NCBI GenBank assembly: GCA_903838565.1
Contig: CAILZB010000134.1
Coordinates: 1-33,032 of the forward strand
Length of the DNA stretch: 33,032 bases
Reading direction: 5' to 3'
Source of the DNA: an uncultured beta proteobacterium
Lineage (GTDB): Bacteria; Pseudomonadota; Gammaproteobacteria; Burkholderiales; Burkholderiaceae_C
Shown: positions 24,250 through 33,022 of the stretch, one piece after another
Position numbering within the stretch: position 1 is the first letter of the stretch
Layout of the letters: each line of letters begins with the position of its first letter
Program-made: the position numbers and the translations under genes
The notes under the pieces: generated by a model
The model's database searches: none
What the model was told of the DNA's origin: nothing
What the model saw: only the letters and a program-made list of their open reading frames with translations

Positions 24250-24268
24250 GCGACGCTCGCTGCGTTGC
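24250..24268 (+). other. hairpin in the iscU-iscA gap
   Basis: GCGACGC and GCGTTGC form a seven-pair stem (one G-T pair) with the five-base loop TCGCT in the 49-base gap between iscU and iscA. It could mark an mRNA processing or stability point that separates iscRSU from iscA-hscBA-fdx, or be chance in GC-rich DNA. Confidence 0.3.
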
Positions 24269-24283
24269 ACGATCGAAAACATC

Positions 24284-24607
24284 ATGGCAGTGACTCTGAC
24301 TGAAGCCGCCGCAAGGCACGTGACCCGCTACCTGGCCAAACGCGGCAAGGGCGTGGGCGTGAGTTTGGGCGTGAAAACCACCGGCTGCTCCGGCCTGGCC
24401 TACAAGCTCGAATACGTGGATGAATTTGCGCCCGAAGACACCGTGTTTGAAGGCCACGGCGTCAAGCTCGCGGTCGATCCCAAGAGTCTGGCGTATCTGG
24501 ACGGAACCGAGCTGGACTTCGTGCGTGAGGGTTTGAATGAGGGCTTTCGCTTTAACAACCCGAACGAACGAGATAAATGTGGTTGCGGCGAGTCATTTCG
24601 TGTGTAA
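24284..24607 (+). CDS. iscA: A-type Fe-S carrier
   Basis: A 107-residue A-type carrier thought to hold and pass on iron or Fe-S clusters, mainly for [4Fe-4S] proteins. The three conserved cysteines are Cys35 ([13 protein letters not shown]) and the C-terminal pair Cys99 and Cys101 (DKCGCGESF). Strands and length fit the HesB/IscA fold. The position between iscU and hscB favours IscA over ErpA or SufA. No clear ribosome-binding site precedes the ATG. Confidence 0.95.
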   Translation: MAVTLTEAAARHVTRYLAKRGKGVGVSLGVKTTGCSGLAYKLEYVDEFAPEDTVFEGHGVKLAVDPKSLAYLDGTELDFVREGLNEGFRFNNPNERDKCGCGESFRV

Positions 24608-24610
24608 AGC

Positions 24611-25165
24611 GTGACTACGCTCCAATCAAACGACTTCGAGCTGTTCGATCTGCCGCAACAATTTGCGCAGGATCGCGCGGCCATCGACGCGCGCTGGAAG
24701 GAACTGCAGCGTGAGGCGCACCCGGACAAGTTTGCGGCCGAGGACGCGGCGGCGCAGCGGTTGGCGCTGCAATGGTCGGTGCGCATCAACGAAGCCTATC
24801 AGCGCCTGAAGGATCCGCAAAAACGTGCCGCCTATTTGTGCGAGTTGCACGGCGCGCCGATCGCTGCGCACACCAACACCGCCATGCCGGGTGAATTCCT
24901 GATGCTGCAGATGAGCTGGCGTGAAGCGCTGGAAGAAGCCAGCGGCGTGGAGGCACTCGAAGCCATTGACGCGCAGGCCAAAGCCTACAAGAAAACGGCA
25001 CTGGCAAAGATTGAACGCAGCCTCGACGTTGCCCACGATTACGCAGCGGCAGCCGCCGAAATCAGAGCCTTGATGTTTGTGGAAAAATTTCTGACCGAGG
25101 TGCATGCACGCATCGAACAGGCTGAGAACGCAACGGCTGCGGCGGGCGCGAGTACGGGACAATAA
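24611..25165 (+). CDS. hscB: J-domain co-chaperone HscB
   Basis: DnaJ-type co-chaperone that delivers IscU to HscA and stimulates its ATPase. The start is GTG at 24611, only 3 bases after iscA; the protein has 184 residues, close to the family length. The N-terminal J domain has the essential HPD in REAHPDKFA. The C-terminal three-helix domain that binds IscU follows ([14 protein letters not shown], ending with [10 protein letters not shown]). Tight spacing on both sides (3 and 4 bases) indicates translational coupling with iscA and hscA. Confidence 0.94.
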   Translation: MTTLQSNDFELFDLPQQFAQDRAAIDARWKELQREAHPDKFAAEDAAAQRLALQWSVRINEAYQRLKDPQKRAAYLCELHGAPIAAHTNTAMPGEFLMLQMSWREALEEASGVEALEAIDAQAKAYKKTALAKIERSLDVAHDYAAAAAEIRALMFVEKFLTEVHARIEQAENATAAAGASTGQ

Positions 25166-25169
25166 GAGC

Positions 25170-27026
25170 ATGGCGTTACTTCAAATTTCCGAGCCCGGCC
25201 AGACACCGGATCCGCATCAGCGGCGCGTTGCCGTGGGCATCGACCTGGGCACGACCCATTCTTTGGTGGCGGCGGTGCGCAGCGGCGTGGCCGAGTGTTT
25301 ACCCGACGAAAACGGGCGCGTGATCCTGCCGTCGGTAGTGCGCTATCTGGCGGACAACGGACGAAAGATCGGCTATGAGGCGCTGGCCGCATCGGCGCAG
25401 GATCCGCAGAACACCATTTCGTCCGTGAAGCGCTTCATGGGCCGAGGCCTGAACGACATCGTGCGGCGCGACAAGTTGCCCTACAGTTTTGTCGAACAGC
25501 AGGGAATGATCAGCCTGCAGACCGTGGCCGGCGCCAAGTCTCCGGTGGAAGTGAGCGCCGAGATTCTGGCGACGCTGCGCTATCGCGCCGAAGACACCTT
25601 CAACTCAGATCTCTACGGCGCGGTGATCACCGTGCCAGCCTACTTTGACGACGCCCAGCGCCAAGCCACCAAGGACGCGGCGCAGCTTGCCGGCATCAAC
25701 GTGCTGCGGCTCATCAACGAGCCCACCGCCGCGGCCATCGCCTACGGGCTGGACAACGCCAGTGAAGGCATCTACGCCATCTACGACCTGGGCGGAGGGA
25801 CCTTCGACATCTCCATCCTGCGCCTGTCCAAGGGCGTGTTTGAAGTCCTGTCCACGGGCGGTGACTCGGCCTTGGGCGGCGATGACTACGACCGTGCCCT
25901 GGCCGACTGGGTCATGGCGCAGGCCGGTGTCCAGGTCAGGACGCCGCAGGACAAGGCCATCGCCATCATCGCCGCGCGCGCCTGCAAGGAGGAACTGTCG
26001 GCCGCGCATTGCGCCGCCTGTCACGCCTGCATCGGTGGCGAAAACGTCCGTTTCGACGTGGTGAAGGAACAGTTTGAGAAGCTCACGGCCGAACTCACGG
26101 CGCGCACCATGACCGCGGTGCGCAAGGCGCTGCGCGACGCACAATTGAGCAAGGATGAGATCAAAGGTGTGGTCATGGTCGGCGGCTCCACGCGCATGCC
26201 ACAAATCCAGCGTGCCGTGGCCGAGTTCTTCGGGCGCGAGCCGCTCACCAATTTGAATCCGGACGAAGTGGTGGCGATCGGCGCGGCGATCCAGGCGAAT
26301 CAACTGGCCGGAAACAACGCCGACGGCGACCTGTTGCTGCTCGACGTGATTCCGCTGTCGCTCGGCATCGAAACCATGGGCGGCCTGGTGGAGCGCATCG
26401 TACCGCGCAATCAGACCATCCCCACGGCGATGGCGCAGGATTTCACCACCTTCAAGGACGGCCAGACTGCGCTGGCGCTGCACGTGGTGCAAGGCGAGCG
26501 TGATCTCGTCGCTGACTGCCGCAGCCTGGCGCGCTTCGAGTTGCGCGGCATTCCGCCGATGGTGGCGGGGGCAGCGCGCATCCGCGTGACCTTCACCGTC
26601 GACGCCGATGGCCTGCTCAGCGTCGAGGCCACGGAGCAACTCTCGGGCGTGCACGCCAAGATCGACGTCAAGCCTTCCTACGGCTTGAGCGACGAGCAGA
26701 TCGCCACCATGCTGCGCGAAAGCTTCTCCACCGCCCAGCAGGACATGCAGGCCAGGGCGCTGGCAGAAGCGCGCCTGGAGGCCGAGCGCATGGTGCTGGC
26801 CACGCTGAGCGCGCTCCAAGCCGACGGCGACCTGCTGGACGAGAGCGAGCGCGCCCGGATTGACGCGTTGATCCAGGCTGCCGAGCAGGCCAAATCCCTG
26901 GTCGACGCAGCGCCCATCGAAGCCGCAACCCAAGCCCTGGCCCAAGGTACCGAGGCGTTTGCCGCGCAGCGCATGAACCGCGGCATCCGCCAGGCGCTGG
27001 CGGGCCGAAACATAGAAACCGTTTGA
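25170..27026 (+). CDS. hscA: Fe-S cluster assembly Hsp70 HscA
   Basis: Specialised Hsp70 that uses ATP to release clusters from IscU. From the ATG at 25170 the protein has 618 residues. The nucleotide-binding domain shows [42 protein letters not shown] and [13 protein letters not shown]. The substrate-binding domain begins near [15 protein letters not shown]. One odd feature is Cys272, Cys281, Cys284 and Cys287 in the IIB lobe (CX8CX2CX2[14 protein letters not shown]), where E. coli HscA has no cysteines. This might bind a metal or be redox-sensitive. The start follows hscB by 4 bases and the stop precedes fdx by 8. Confidence 0.95.
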   Translation: MALLQISEPGQTPDPHQRRVAVGIDLGTTHSLVAAVRSGVAECLPDENGRVILPSVVRYLADNGRKIGYEALAASAQDPQNTISSVKRFMGRGLNDIVRRDKLPYSFVEQQGMISLQTVAGAKSPVEVSAEILATLRYRAEDTFNSDLYGAVITVPAYFDDAQRQATKDAAQLAGINVLRLINEPTAAAIAYGLDNASEGIYAIYDLGGGTFDISILRLSKGVFEVLSTGGDSALGGDDYDRALADWVMAQAGVQVRTPQDKAIAIIAARACKEELSAAHCAACHACIGGENVRFDVVKEQFEKLTAELTARTMTAVRKALRDAQLSKDEIKGVVMVGGSTRMPQIQRAVAEFFGREPLTNLNPDEVVAIGAAIQANQLAGNNADGDLLLLDVIPLSLGIETMGGLVERIVPRNQTIPTAMAQDFTTFKDGQTALALHVVQGERDLVADCRSLARFELRGIPPMVAGAARIRVTFTVDADGLLSVEATEQLSGVHAKIDVKPSYGLSDEQIATMLRESFSTAQQDMQARALAEARLEAERMVLATLSALQADGDLLDESERARIDALIQAAEQAKSLVDAAPIEAATQALAQGTEAFAAQRMNRGIRQALAGRNIETV

Positions 27027-27034
27027 GGATCTCC

Positions 27035-27373
27035 ATGCCCATCATCAAGATCCTGCCGCATCCTGAATACTGCCCCGGCGGTGCTGAAATCTCGGCACCC
27101 GCTGGCACCAGCATCTGCGAAGCGCTGCTGGAAAACAAGATCAACATCGAGCACGCCTGCGACATGAGTTGCGCCTGCACCACCTGCCACGTGATCGTGC
27201 GCGAAGGCTTCAGCACGCTGAACGAGCTGGACGAGAGCGAAGAGGATCTGCTGGACCGCGCCTGGGGCCTGGAGCCGAATTCGCGCCTGAGCTGTCAGGC
27301 GATACTGGCGCAGAAGGACATCACGGTGGAGATTCCCCGCTACTCGATCAACCACGCCAAAGAGAACCACTGA
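27035..27373 (+). CDS. fdx: isc [2Fe-2S] ferredoxin
   Basis: Adrenodoxin-type ferredoxin that supplies electrons for cluster assembly on IscU. The 112-residue protein starts at the ATG at 27035, with a TGAGGAT ribosome-binding site. Cluster cysteines are Cys42, Cys48, Cys51 and Cys87, in the CX5CX2CX35C spacing of the vertebrate/adrenodoxin type (HACDMSCACTTCHV, LSCQAI). The acidic helix STLNELDESEEDLLD should contact partner proteins. It closes the isc gene set; no iscX follows. Confidence 0.96.
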   Translation: MPIIKILPHPEYCPGGAEISAPAGTSICEALLENKINIEHACDMSCACTTCHVIVREGFSTLNELDESEEDLLDRAWGLEPNSRLSCQAILAQKDITVEIPRYSINHAKENH

Positions 27374-27374
27374 A

Positions 27375-27539
27375 ATGGACTACCCCCACGCTCTGCACTT
27401 TGTGTCATCGCTGGACGAGCCTCCTCAAGACGAGGGGGCTCTTCGCGCTGTCCGACGTTGCGCAGGCAGCGTCGGAGCCGCAGCGCTTAGCCCCGAGGGG
27501 GCGCAGGCCTGCCTTGGGACGGCCCGGCGGGAGTCCTGA
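27375..27539 (+). repeat. GC-rich palindromic intergenic element between fdx and dnaQ
   Basis: The 165-base gap is full of self-complementary blocks: an 8-pair hairpin GCCTCCTC (27419-27426)/GAGGGGGC (27432-27439) with loop AAGAC, the palindrome CCCCGAGGGG (27491-27500), and GCAGGCCTGC (27503-27512), followed by GGCCCGGCGGGAGTCC right up to the dnaQ ATG. It resembles a REP-like element I associate with Comamonadaceae genomes, from memory. The first hairpin may end or attenuate isc transcripts. A 54-codon frame (27375-27539) crosses it, but its sequence looks non-protein. There is no second copy in this window. Confidence 0.45.
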
Positions 27540-28228
27540 TGCGCCAGATCGTCCTCGACACCGAGACCACGGGCCTGTCGGCCGCGGGCGGCGACCGCAT
27601 CATTGAGATCGGCTGCGTGGAACTGCTGCACCGCAAACTCACCGGCAACAACAAGCATTTTTACCTGAACCCCGAGCGCGACAGCCATGAAGACGCGCTC
27701 AAGGTGCACGGCATCAGCAACGAATTCCTGCGCGACAAGCCGAAGTTCTCTGCTGTGGCGGACGAACTGCTGGAGTATCTGTCAGGCGCCGAGCTCATCA
27801 TCCACAACGCGCAGTTTGACGTCGGATTTCTGAACAAGGAACTGGAGTTGGTGGGCCGACAGGGCTTGGCCCGGCATGTGGGCAGCGTCACCGATACCTT
27901 GGCGATGGCCAAGGAAATGTTTCCGGGCAAACGCAATTCGCTGGACGCCCTGTGCTCACGCCTGGGTGTCGATAATTCGGGGCGAACGCTGCACGGCGCG
28001 CTGCTGGATGCCGAATTGCTGGCCGACGTGTACATCAACCTGACGCGCGGTCAGGATGCCTTGCTCATCGATTCCGGCGAACCGCAAGGGACCCAGGTCG
28101 CGGGTGCTGCAGCGCTGGATCTCAGCGCCTTCGATCTGCCGGTCATTCTGGCGAATGAGCAGGAACTCGCGGCGCACGCCGCACTGATGCAGCAAATCAC
28201 CAAGGCCGGCAAAGGCAAGTCCGCCTGA
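27539..28228 (+). CDS. dnaQ: DNA polymerase III epsilon subunit (3'-5' proofreading exonuclease)
   Basis: Proofreading exonuclease of the replicative polymerase. The 229-residue protein has the three DEDDh exonuclease motifs: Exo I with Asp7 and Glu9 (VLDTETTGL), Exo II with Asp94 (IIHNAQFDVGFLN), and Exo III with His152 and Asp157 (LHGALLDAELLADVY). The C-terminal segment after about residue 180 (DLPVILANEQELAAHAALM) is the part that binds the alpha subunit. The ATG at 27539 sits directly at the end of the palindromic element, with no strong ribosome-binding site visible. DnaQ-like exonucleases with other roles exist, but the length and tail fit the replicative epsilon subunit. Confidence 0.92.
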   Translation: MRQIVLDTETTGLSAAGGDRIIEIGCVELLHRKLTGNNKHFYLNPERDSHEDALKVHGISNEFLRDKPKFSAVADELLEYLSGAELIIHNAQFDVGFLNKELELVGRQGLARHVGSVTDTLAMAKEMFPGKRNSLDALCSRLGVDNSGRTLHGALLDAELLADVYINLTRGQDALLIDSGEPQGTQVAGAAALDLSAFDLPVILANEQELAAHAALMQQITKAGKGKSA

Positions 28229-28274
28229 TTGTCCCGACTTGGGTTGCAGCAGCGCGCCGCTCCTGCACGCAGGC

Positions 28275-28305
28275 AAAAAAAGGCCTCGTCTTGCGACGAG
28301 GCCTT
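28275..28305 (-). terminator. Rho-independent terminator for the phasin gene
   Basis: An 11-pair stem AAGGCCTCGTC (28280-28290)/GACGAGGCCTT (28295-28305) with loop TTGC is followed on the minus strand by a run of about six to seven T (28275-28281). This is a textbook terminator for the minus-strand phasin transcript. It may also stop dnaQ read-through weakly, but no T-run follows on the plus strand. Confidence 0.85.
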
Positions 28306-28354
28306 AAGGGATCCCTGAACCCTGAGGTTACGAAAAGATCCGAGGAGACAACTG

Positions 28355-28392
28355 TTTGCTGCAACCGACGCTGAGCGTCTGCTGCAGCCAAA
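28355..28392. repeat. large imperfect inverted repeat downstream of the phasin gene
   Basis: Arms at 28355-28372 and 28374-28392 pair over about 18 positions with a few mismatches and one bulge, centred on the perfect GACGCT-G-AGCGTC. It contains TTTGCTGCA and TGCTGCAGC, which look like the TGC-rich blocks upstream of phaZ and phaP. It sits 12 bases past the phasin stop, before the terminator, and may be a 3'-UTR hairpin. Confidence 0.4.
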
Positions 28393-28403
28393 TTGATCAG
28401 CGA

Positions 28404-28949
28404 TTAACGCTTCTTGGCGGTCGTCGTCTTGGCAGCGTTCACAGCGGTCGATGCGACAGCGTTGAAGTTGGCTTCGGCCACGTCAGACGCTTGCTTGACA
28501 GCCTTCTGCACGGATTCGAAAGCGTTGTTGGCAGCAGCCACGGCGCCCTTCATCACAGCCACAGCGGCTTCGGAGCCGGCCGGTGCATTCTTGGAAGCCG
28601 TGTCGACCACACCCATGAACTTGGATTGGGCTTCAGCAGCCTGGCCTTCGAAGGCCTTGGTGAATTCGCTGCCGGTGCCGGAGGCGATGTCGTACAGGTG
28701 GCGGCTGTATGCGGCGGTCTTTTCAGCCAGCGGCTGGAGCAGGCCGGCTTGCAGAGCCAACAGTTCCTGTGCGTCTTTCACGCTCAGAACGGTCTTGGCG
28801 TGGTTGGCAACTTCTTCCAAAGCGGCGCGCGATGCGGTCACGTTCAGCTCAACCAGCTTTTCAACGCCTTCAAAGGCCTTGGTGGTCAGACCAAACAGGG
28901 TTTCAACGTTGGCTTTGTGCGAAGCCAGGACTTGTTCAGCGGTCAACAT
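28404..28949 (-). CDS. phaP: phasin (PHB granule-associated protein)
   Basis: A 181-residue amphipathic protein that coats PHB granules and controls their number and size. The ATG at 28949 gives [20 protein letters not shown], typical of the family, and has a GGAG ribosome-binding site 8 bases upstream; the longer frame to 29069 is the untranslated leader. The protein is almost all helical with no cysteine, and heptad-like segments include [20 protein letters not shown] and [20 protein letters not shown]. It ends with a short basic tail, [10 protein letters not shown], that recalls the much longer tail of the depolymerase. It has a strong promoter, putative operators and a clean terminator of its own, as expected for a highly expressed, regulated single-gene unit. 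Confidence 0.93.
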   Translation of the reverse strand: MLTAEQVLASHKANVETLFGLTTKAFEGVEKLVELNVTASRAALEEVANHAKTVLSVKDAQELLALQAGLLQPLAEKTAAYSRHLYDIASGTGSEFTKAFEGQAAEAQSKFMGVVDTASKNAPAGSEAAVAVMKGAVAAANNAFESVQKAVKQASDVAEANFNAVASTAVNAAKTTTAKKR

Positions 28950-29017
28950 ATTCAATTCTCCAATAGAGGGGTTTACAAAATATCTGCGCTGAAAACCGGT
29001 TGTTACCTGGTCAATGG

Positions 29018-29026
29018 TGCAGTGCA
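29018..29026 (-). promoter_or_regulatory. putative PhaR-type operator in the phasin leader
   Basis: TGCAGTGCA (the minus strand reads TGCACTGCA) lies just downstream of the predicted transcription start (about +5 to +13). The extended minus-strand string TGCACTGCACCATT matches TGCACTGCAACAAT at phaZ at 12 of 14 positions. A second TTGC-N6-GCAA element lies at 29073-29086, upstream of the -35. The two sites are about 57 bases apart. Confidence 0.5.
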
Positions 29027-29037
29027 GCATGGTACGG

Positions 29038-29065
29038 AGTATAGGGTAAATACGGGTGTCCGCAA
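29038..29065 (-). promoter_or_regulatory. sigma-70-type promoter of the phasin gene
   Basis: On the minus strand TTGCGG (29060-29065) and TATACT (29038-29043) are separated by 16 bases. Both are close to the -35 and -10 consensus. Transcription should start near 29031, about 80 bases before the ATG. Confidence 0.65.
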
Positions 29066-29163
29066 GCACTTTTTGCTGCGACGCAACAATTTAGACCGGT
29101 GATTCTAGAAAATTGAAATCCTGAGTTTCGTCATGGCAGCGTCATGGGCCGCTCCGCCGACTG

Positions 29164-29170
29164 GCAGAAT
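29164..29170 (+). promoter_or_regulatory. extended -10 promoter, possibly giving a leaderless thioesterase mRNA
   Basis: TGGCAGAAT (29162-29170) resembles an extended -10 element, TG-N-TATAAT. The thioesterase ATG at 29177 falls exactly where transcription would start, and there is no ribosome-binding site. The mRNA could be leaderless. Confidence 0.3.
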
Positions 29171-29176
29171 GCCCCC

Positions 29177-29623
29177 ATGACAGCACAAGACCACGCCAAA
29201 CCCCAGGCACTGCCCCGCAGCGCCTATCGGGTGTTCCGCACGCTGAGCACGCGCTGGATGGACAACGATGCCTATGGCCACGTGAACAACGTCGTCTATT
29301 ACAGCTGGTTCGACACCGCGGTCAACGCTTACCTGATCGAACACGGTGCGCTGGATGTGCAGCAGGGCGCCGTCATCGGTCTGGTGGTGGAAACGCAGTG
29401 CAACTATTTTTCGCCACTGGCATTTCCTCAGGCGGTCGACGCCGGGATCCGCGTGGCGCGCCTGGGAAGCTCGAGCGTGCGCTACGAAGTCGGACTCTTC
29501 GCCCAGGGCGAGCCGCTGAGCGCCGCCCGGGGGCATTTTGTCCACGTCTATGTGGATCGACTGAGCCGCAGACCGGTGGCACTTCCCGAAAAACTCAAAA
29601 ACGTCCTGGAGACCCTGCTATGA
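29177..29623 (+). CDS. acyl-CoA thioesterase, 4-hydroxybenzoyl-CoA thioesterase family
   Basis: A 148-residue single-hotdog protein of the YbgC/FcbC type that hydrolyses acyl-CoA thioesters. The signature is [20 protein letters not shown], with the probable catalytic Asp31 before GHVNN, and strands [15 protein letters not shown] and [10 protein letters not shown] follow. I preferred the ATG at 29177; the ATG at 29144 adds eleven residues and has no ribosome-binding site either. The stop overlaps the nitroreductase start by ATGA, so the two are translationally coupled. The substrate chain length cannot be told from sequence. It is divergent from the phasin gene. Confidence 0.88.
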   Translation: MTAQDHAKPQALPRSAYRVFRTLSTRWMDNDAYGHVNNVVYYSWFDTAVNAYLIEHGALDVQQGAVIGLVVETQCNYFSPLAFPQAVDAGIRVARLGSSSVRYEVGLFAQGEPLSAARGHFVHVYVDRLSRRPVALPEKLKNVLETLL

Positions 29624-30315
29624 ACCCTTCCGAAGTGGATGCCGCGATCCGCAGCCGCATGTCGACCCGCGCCTTCACCACCCAGCCGGTGCAGCGGCAG
29701 ACCTTGCATGACATCCTTGAAGTGGCTTCCCGAGCACCGTCCGGAACCAACACCCAGCCGTGGAAGGTGTACGTGCTGCAGGGCGAGCGCCGCGACAGCC
29801 TGGTGCACAAGGTCTGCGCCGCACACGACGCGTTGCGGGCCAACCCGGAGCTGGCCGCGCAATACCGCGAGGAGTATGACTACTACCCGGAGAAATGGGT
29901 CAGCCCGTACATCGACCGGCGCCGCGAGAACGGCTGGGGCCTGTACGCGTTGCTGGGTATCGCCGAGGGCGACCGCGACAAGATGCATGCGCAGCACCAG
30001 CGCAACTATTGCTTCTTCGACGCACCCGTGGGGCTGATGTTCACCATCGACCGCGTCATGGGCCGTGGCAGCCTGCTGGATTACGGCATGTTCCTGCAGA
30101 ACATCATGCTGGCGGCCCGCGCCCGCGGCCTGCACACGTGCGCGCAGGCCGCGTGGAACGGCTTTTCCTCGATCGTCCTGCCACACATCGGTGCCAAAGG
30201 GGAGGAGATGCTGGTCTGCGGCATGGCGCTGGGTTACGCCGACGCATCCGAAAAGGTCAACAGCTTCATCACGCCGCGGGTGTCAGTGGACGAATTCACG
30301 CACTGGCTGGACTAG
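29620..30315 (+). CDS. nitroreductase family flavoprotein
   Basis: A 231-residue FMN-dependent oxidoreductase of the nitroreductase fold, which reduces nitro groups, quinones or other acceptors with NAD(P)H. FMN-contacting patterns are visible: the N-terminal [10 protein letters not shown], the loop [15 protein letters not shown], and near the C-terminus the [10 protein letters not shown] and [10 protein letters not shown] segments. The chosen ATG at 29620 overlaps the thioesterase stop and has a TGGAGA ribosome-binding site; the longer frame from 29398 is a shadow of the thioesterase gene. The pairing of a thioesterase and a nitroreductase may hint at aromatic or acyl-CoA catabolism, but no substrate is evident. 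Confidence 0.9.
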   Translation: MNPSEVDAAIRSRMSTRAFTTQPVQRQTLHDILEVASRAPSGTNTQPWKVYVLQGERRDSLVHKVCAAHDALRANPELAAQYREEYDYYPEKWVSPYIDRRRENGWGLYALLGIAEGDRDKMHAQHQRNYCFFDAPVGLMFTIDRVMGRGSLLDYGMFLQNIMLAARARGLHTCAQAAWNGFSSIVLPHIGAKGEEMLVCGMALGYADASEKVNSFITPRVSVDEFTHWLD

Positions 30316-30436
30316 TTGCCGTTGTTTTTCTCGACGAACCGGGTAAGTACGCTGGCAATCGGCGTTTGCCGCGCTACAGTCAGCGCTGTTCCCGGCGCGT
30401 GGCGGGGCAACATCGATTGACCGACGTCCTTTCAGC

Positions 30437-31657
30437 ATGATCATCACCAGTCTCCTCGACACCGACCTGTACAAGTTCACCATGATGCAGGTGGTGCTGC
30501 ATCAGTTTCCGGGCGCGCAGGTGGAATACCGCTTCAAATGCCGCAATCCTGGCGTGCAGCTGGCGCCGTATGTGGCGGAGATTCGCGAGGAGATCCGCGC
30601 CTTGTGCAGCCTGCACTTTCAGGAGTCGGAGCTGGCCTATTTGCGCTCCATGCGCTTCATCAAGAGCGACTTCGTCGACTTCTTGGATCTTTTCAGGTTG
30701 AACGAAAAGTACATCACCGTCACGGCTCTGGACAACGGCGAGATCGACATCATGATCCGGGGCCCGTGGTTGCACGTGATCCTGTTTGAAGTGCCGGTGC
30801 TGGCGATCGTGAACGAGGTTTACTTTCGCAACGTGCAGCGGCTGCCGGATTTTGCCCTGGGCCGCGCTCGACTGGACACCAAGATTGCGCTGCTGCGGGG
30901 TCCCGGCCTGGCCGAGCTCAAGATTGCCGACTACGGCACGCGTCGGCGCTTTTCCCGCGCCTGGCACGAAGAAGTGCTGCGCGTATTGTCGACGCGCCTG
31001 GGCACGGCGCACAGCCCGGGTGGGGTGGCAGGAACGGCGGGCCAGTTTGCCGGCACCAGCAACGTCTGGTTTGCCTGGAAGCTGGGATTGACGCCGCTGG
31101 GAACAATGGCGCACGAATACCTGCAAGCCTGTCAGGCGCTGGGCCCGCGGCTGCGCGACAGCCAGGTGTTTGCGTTCGAATCCTGGGCCAAGGAATACCG
31201 AGGTGACCTGGGCATTGCGCTGTCCGACGTCTACGGCATGAGCGCTTTCCTGCGCGACTTCGACATGTATTTCTGCAAGCTGTTCGATGGCGCGCGCCAC
31301 GACAGCGGGGACCCCTTTGCCTGGGGCGAACGCCTGATCGAGCACTACCGAAAGAACCGGGTCGATCCGCAAACCAAGACGCTGATCTTCAGCGACAGCC
31401 TGACCGTGCCGCGCACGATCGAGCTGTACCAGCAGTTTCGCGGGCGCTGCCAGCTGGCCTTCGGCATCGGCACGAACCTGACCAACGACCTGGGCGACCC
31501 GCCAGCCCATGTGCCGTTGCAGATCGTCATCAAGATGACGCGCTGCAATGGCCAACCCGTGGCCAAGCTGTCTGACACGCCCTCGAAGAACATGTGCGAG
31601 GACGAAAAGTACCTGGCCTATCTGCGACAGGTTTTTGAAATCGAGACCAGCGCCTAG
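30437..31657 (+). CDS. pncB: nicotinate phosphoribosyltransferase
   Basis: NAD salvage enzyme that joins nicotinate to PRPP, with ATP, to give nicotinate mononucleotide. The 406-residue length is normal. It starts [18 protein letters not shown], the family signature. The phosphorylated histidine is His226 in [10 protein letters not shown], and the PRPP/phosphate region [16 protein letters not shown] and [11 protein letters not shown] are clear. A Gly/Ala-rich insert of about 12 residues ([14 protein letters not shown], about 190-203) precedes the conserved FAGTSNV compared with E. coli PncB. The 121-base gap before it showed no convincing promoter, and there is no strong ribosome-binding site. 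Confidence 0.95.
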   Translation: MIITSLLDTDLYKFTMMQVVLHQFPGAQVEYRFKCRNPGVQLAPYVAEIREEIRALCSLHFQESELAYLRSMRFIKSDFVDFLDLFRLNEKYITVTALDNGEIDIMIRGPWLHVILFEVPVLAIVNEVYFRNVQRLPDFALGRARLDTKIALLRGPGLAELKIADYGTRRRFSRAWHEEVLRVLSTRLGTAHSPGGVAGTAGQFAGTSNVWFAWKLGLTPLGTMAHEYLQACQALGPRLRDSQVFAFESWAKEYRGDLGIALSDVYGMSAFLRDFDMYFCKLFDGARHDSGDPFAWGERLIEHYRKNRVDPQTKTLIFSDSLTVPRTIELYQQFRGRCQLAFGIGTNLTNDLGDPPAHVPLQIVIKMTRCNGQPVAKLSDTPSKNMCEDEKYLAYLRQVFEIETSA

Positions 31658-31702
31658 CAACGCCGGCCTATTCCCGCTCACTTTTATCCAGGACTATTCG
31701 AC

Positions 31703-32986
31703 ATGCTGACTGCCATGGTTGCCATCTTTGTCTTGACCTACGCGGCGATCGCGCTGGAGCATCCGCTCAAGGTCAACAAGTCTGCTTCGGCGCTGGTCGG
31801 GGCCGGCCTGCTCTGGACCGTGTATGCGCTGGCCAGCGATCTGCCCGGCAGCGTGGGGGCCGAGCTCAACGACTCGCTCATGAGCACCGCACAGATTGTC
31901 TTCTTCCTGATGGGCGCCATGACGATCGTCGAGGTGGTGGACGCGCACAACGGCTTCGAGGTCATCACCTCGCGCATCAAGACCACGCGCCTTTCCTCGC
32001 TGATGTGGCTGGTGGGGTTTGTCACCTTCTTCCTGAGCTCCATTCTTGACAACCTGACCACGGCCATCGTCATGGTGTCGTTGATGAAGAAGCTGCTGGA
32101 CCCACACGAGGACCGATTGTTCTTTGCCGGCATCATCGTGATTGCGGCCAACGCGGGCGGCGCATGGACCCCGATCGGCGATGTCACCACCACCATGCTC
32201 TGGATCGGCGGCCAGATCACCACGGTGTCCATCATGACCAGCCTTTTTGTTCCATCCTTGGTGAATCTGCTGGTGCCGCTGGCGATGACGGCCTATGTGC
32301 TGCGCGGACGTCAGGTGATGCCACCGGCGCGCCTAGATGTCGATGCGCATCTGCCGACCACGGCTTTCGAGCGCAACCTGATGTTTTTCCTGGGGCTGGG
32401 CACGCTGGTGGCGGTGCCGGCGTTCAAGACGGTGACGCAGCTTCCGCCCTTCATGGGCATCCTGTTCGGACTTGGCATCCTGTGGCTGGTGGGTGACCTG
32501 GTGCACCGCAACAAGCAGGACGAGGCCAAGCAGCACCTCACGCTGGTCCAGGCACTCAAGCGCATCGACATGAGTTCGGTCGTGTTCTTCATCGGCATAC
32601 TGCTTTCGGTCGCTGCGCTGGAGCACACCCATATCCTGTCGTCGCTGGCGCAGTGGCTGGATCGCTCCGTGGGTCGGCAGGACATCATCGTGATCCTCAT
32701 CGGCCTGGTCAGTGCCGTGGTGGACAACGTGCCGCTGCTGGCCGCGTCCATGGGCATGTACAACCTGGCGCAGTACCCTGCAGACCACTTTCTTTGGGAG
32801 TTTCTGGCCTATTGCGCAGGCACCGGCGGCTCCATCCTGATCATCGGTTCGGCCGCCGGGGTGGCGGCGATGGGGCTGGAGAAGATCCACTTCTTCTGGT
32901 ACGTGAAGAAGATCGCCGGTCTGGCCCTGGTGGGCTATCTGGCCGGGGCGGCGTGTTACGTCGTTCAGTACCGTTTGCTGCACTGA
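31703..32986 (+). CDS. nhaD: Na+/H+ antiporter, NhaD family
   Basis: A 427-residue inner-membrane antiporter that exports Na+ (or Li+) in exchange for protons. It is strongly hydrophobic, with about 11-12 predicted transmembrane segments. NhaD/IT-superfamily motifs include SSILDNLTTAIVMVSL and its repeat SAVVDNVPLLAASM, which carry the paired Asp-Asn residues in the two halves, plus AGGAWTPIGDVTTTMLWIGG and AGTGGSILIIGSAAGVAAMG. An AGGAC sequence 11 bases upstream is the likely ribosome-binding site. It lies 45 bases after pncB on the same strand and could be cotranscribed. Related CitM/ArsB-type transporters exist, but the DNLTTA motif favours NhaD. Confidence 0.92.
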   Translation: MLTAMVAIFVLTYAAIALEHPLKVNKSASALVGAGLLWTVYALASDLPGSVGAELNDSLMSTAQIVFFLMGAMTIVEVVDAHNGFEVITSRIKTTRLSSLMWLVGFVTFFLSSILDNLTTAIVMVSLMKKLLDPHEDRLFFAGIIVIAANAGGAWTPIGDVTTTMLWIGGQITTVSIMTSLFVPSLVNLLVPLAMTAYVLRGRQVMPPARLDVDAHLPTTAFERNLMFFLGLGTLVAVPAFKTVTQLPPFMGILFGLGILWLVGDLVHRNKQDEAKQHLTLVQALKRIDMSSVVFFIGILLSVAALEHTHILSSLAQWLDRSVGRQDIIVILIGLVSAVVDNVPLLAASMGMYNLAQYPADHFLWEFLAYCAGTGGSILIIGSAAGVAAMGLEKIHFFWYVKKIAGLALVGYLAGAACYVVQYRLLH

Positions 32987-33022
32987 CCCGGCCGGCGTGA
33001 ACAGCTCAACAAGGTGGTCGCC

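Noticed and set aside
27375..27539. 54-codon frame after fdx as an iscX-like gene
   Set aside because: It does not resemble IscX and its sequence is made of palindromic DNA; treated as a repeat element.
28356..29102. Plus-strand open frame opposite the phasin gene
   Set aside because: It is an antisense shadow; the minus-strand phasin has a promoter, ribosome-binding site and terminator.
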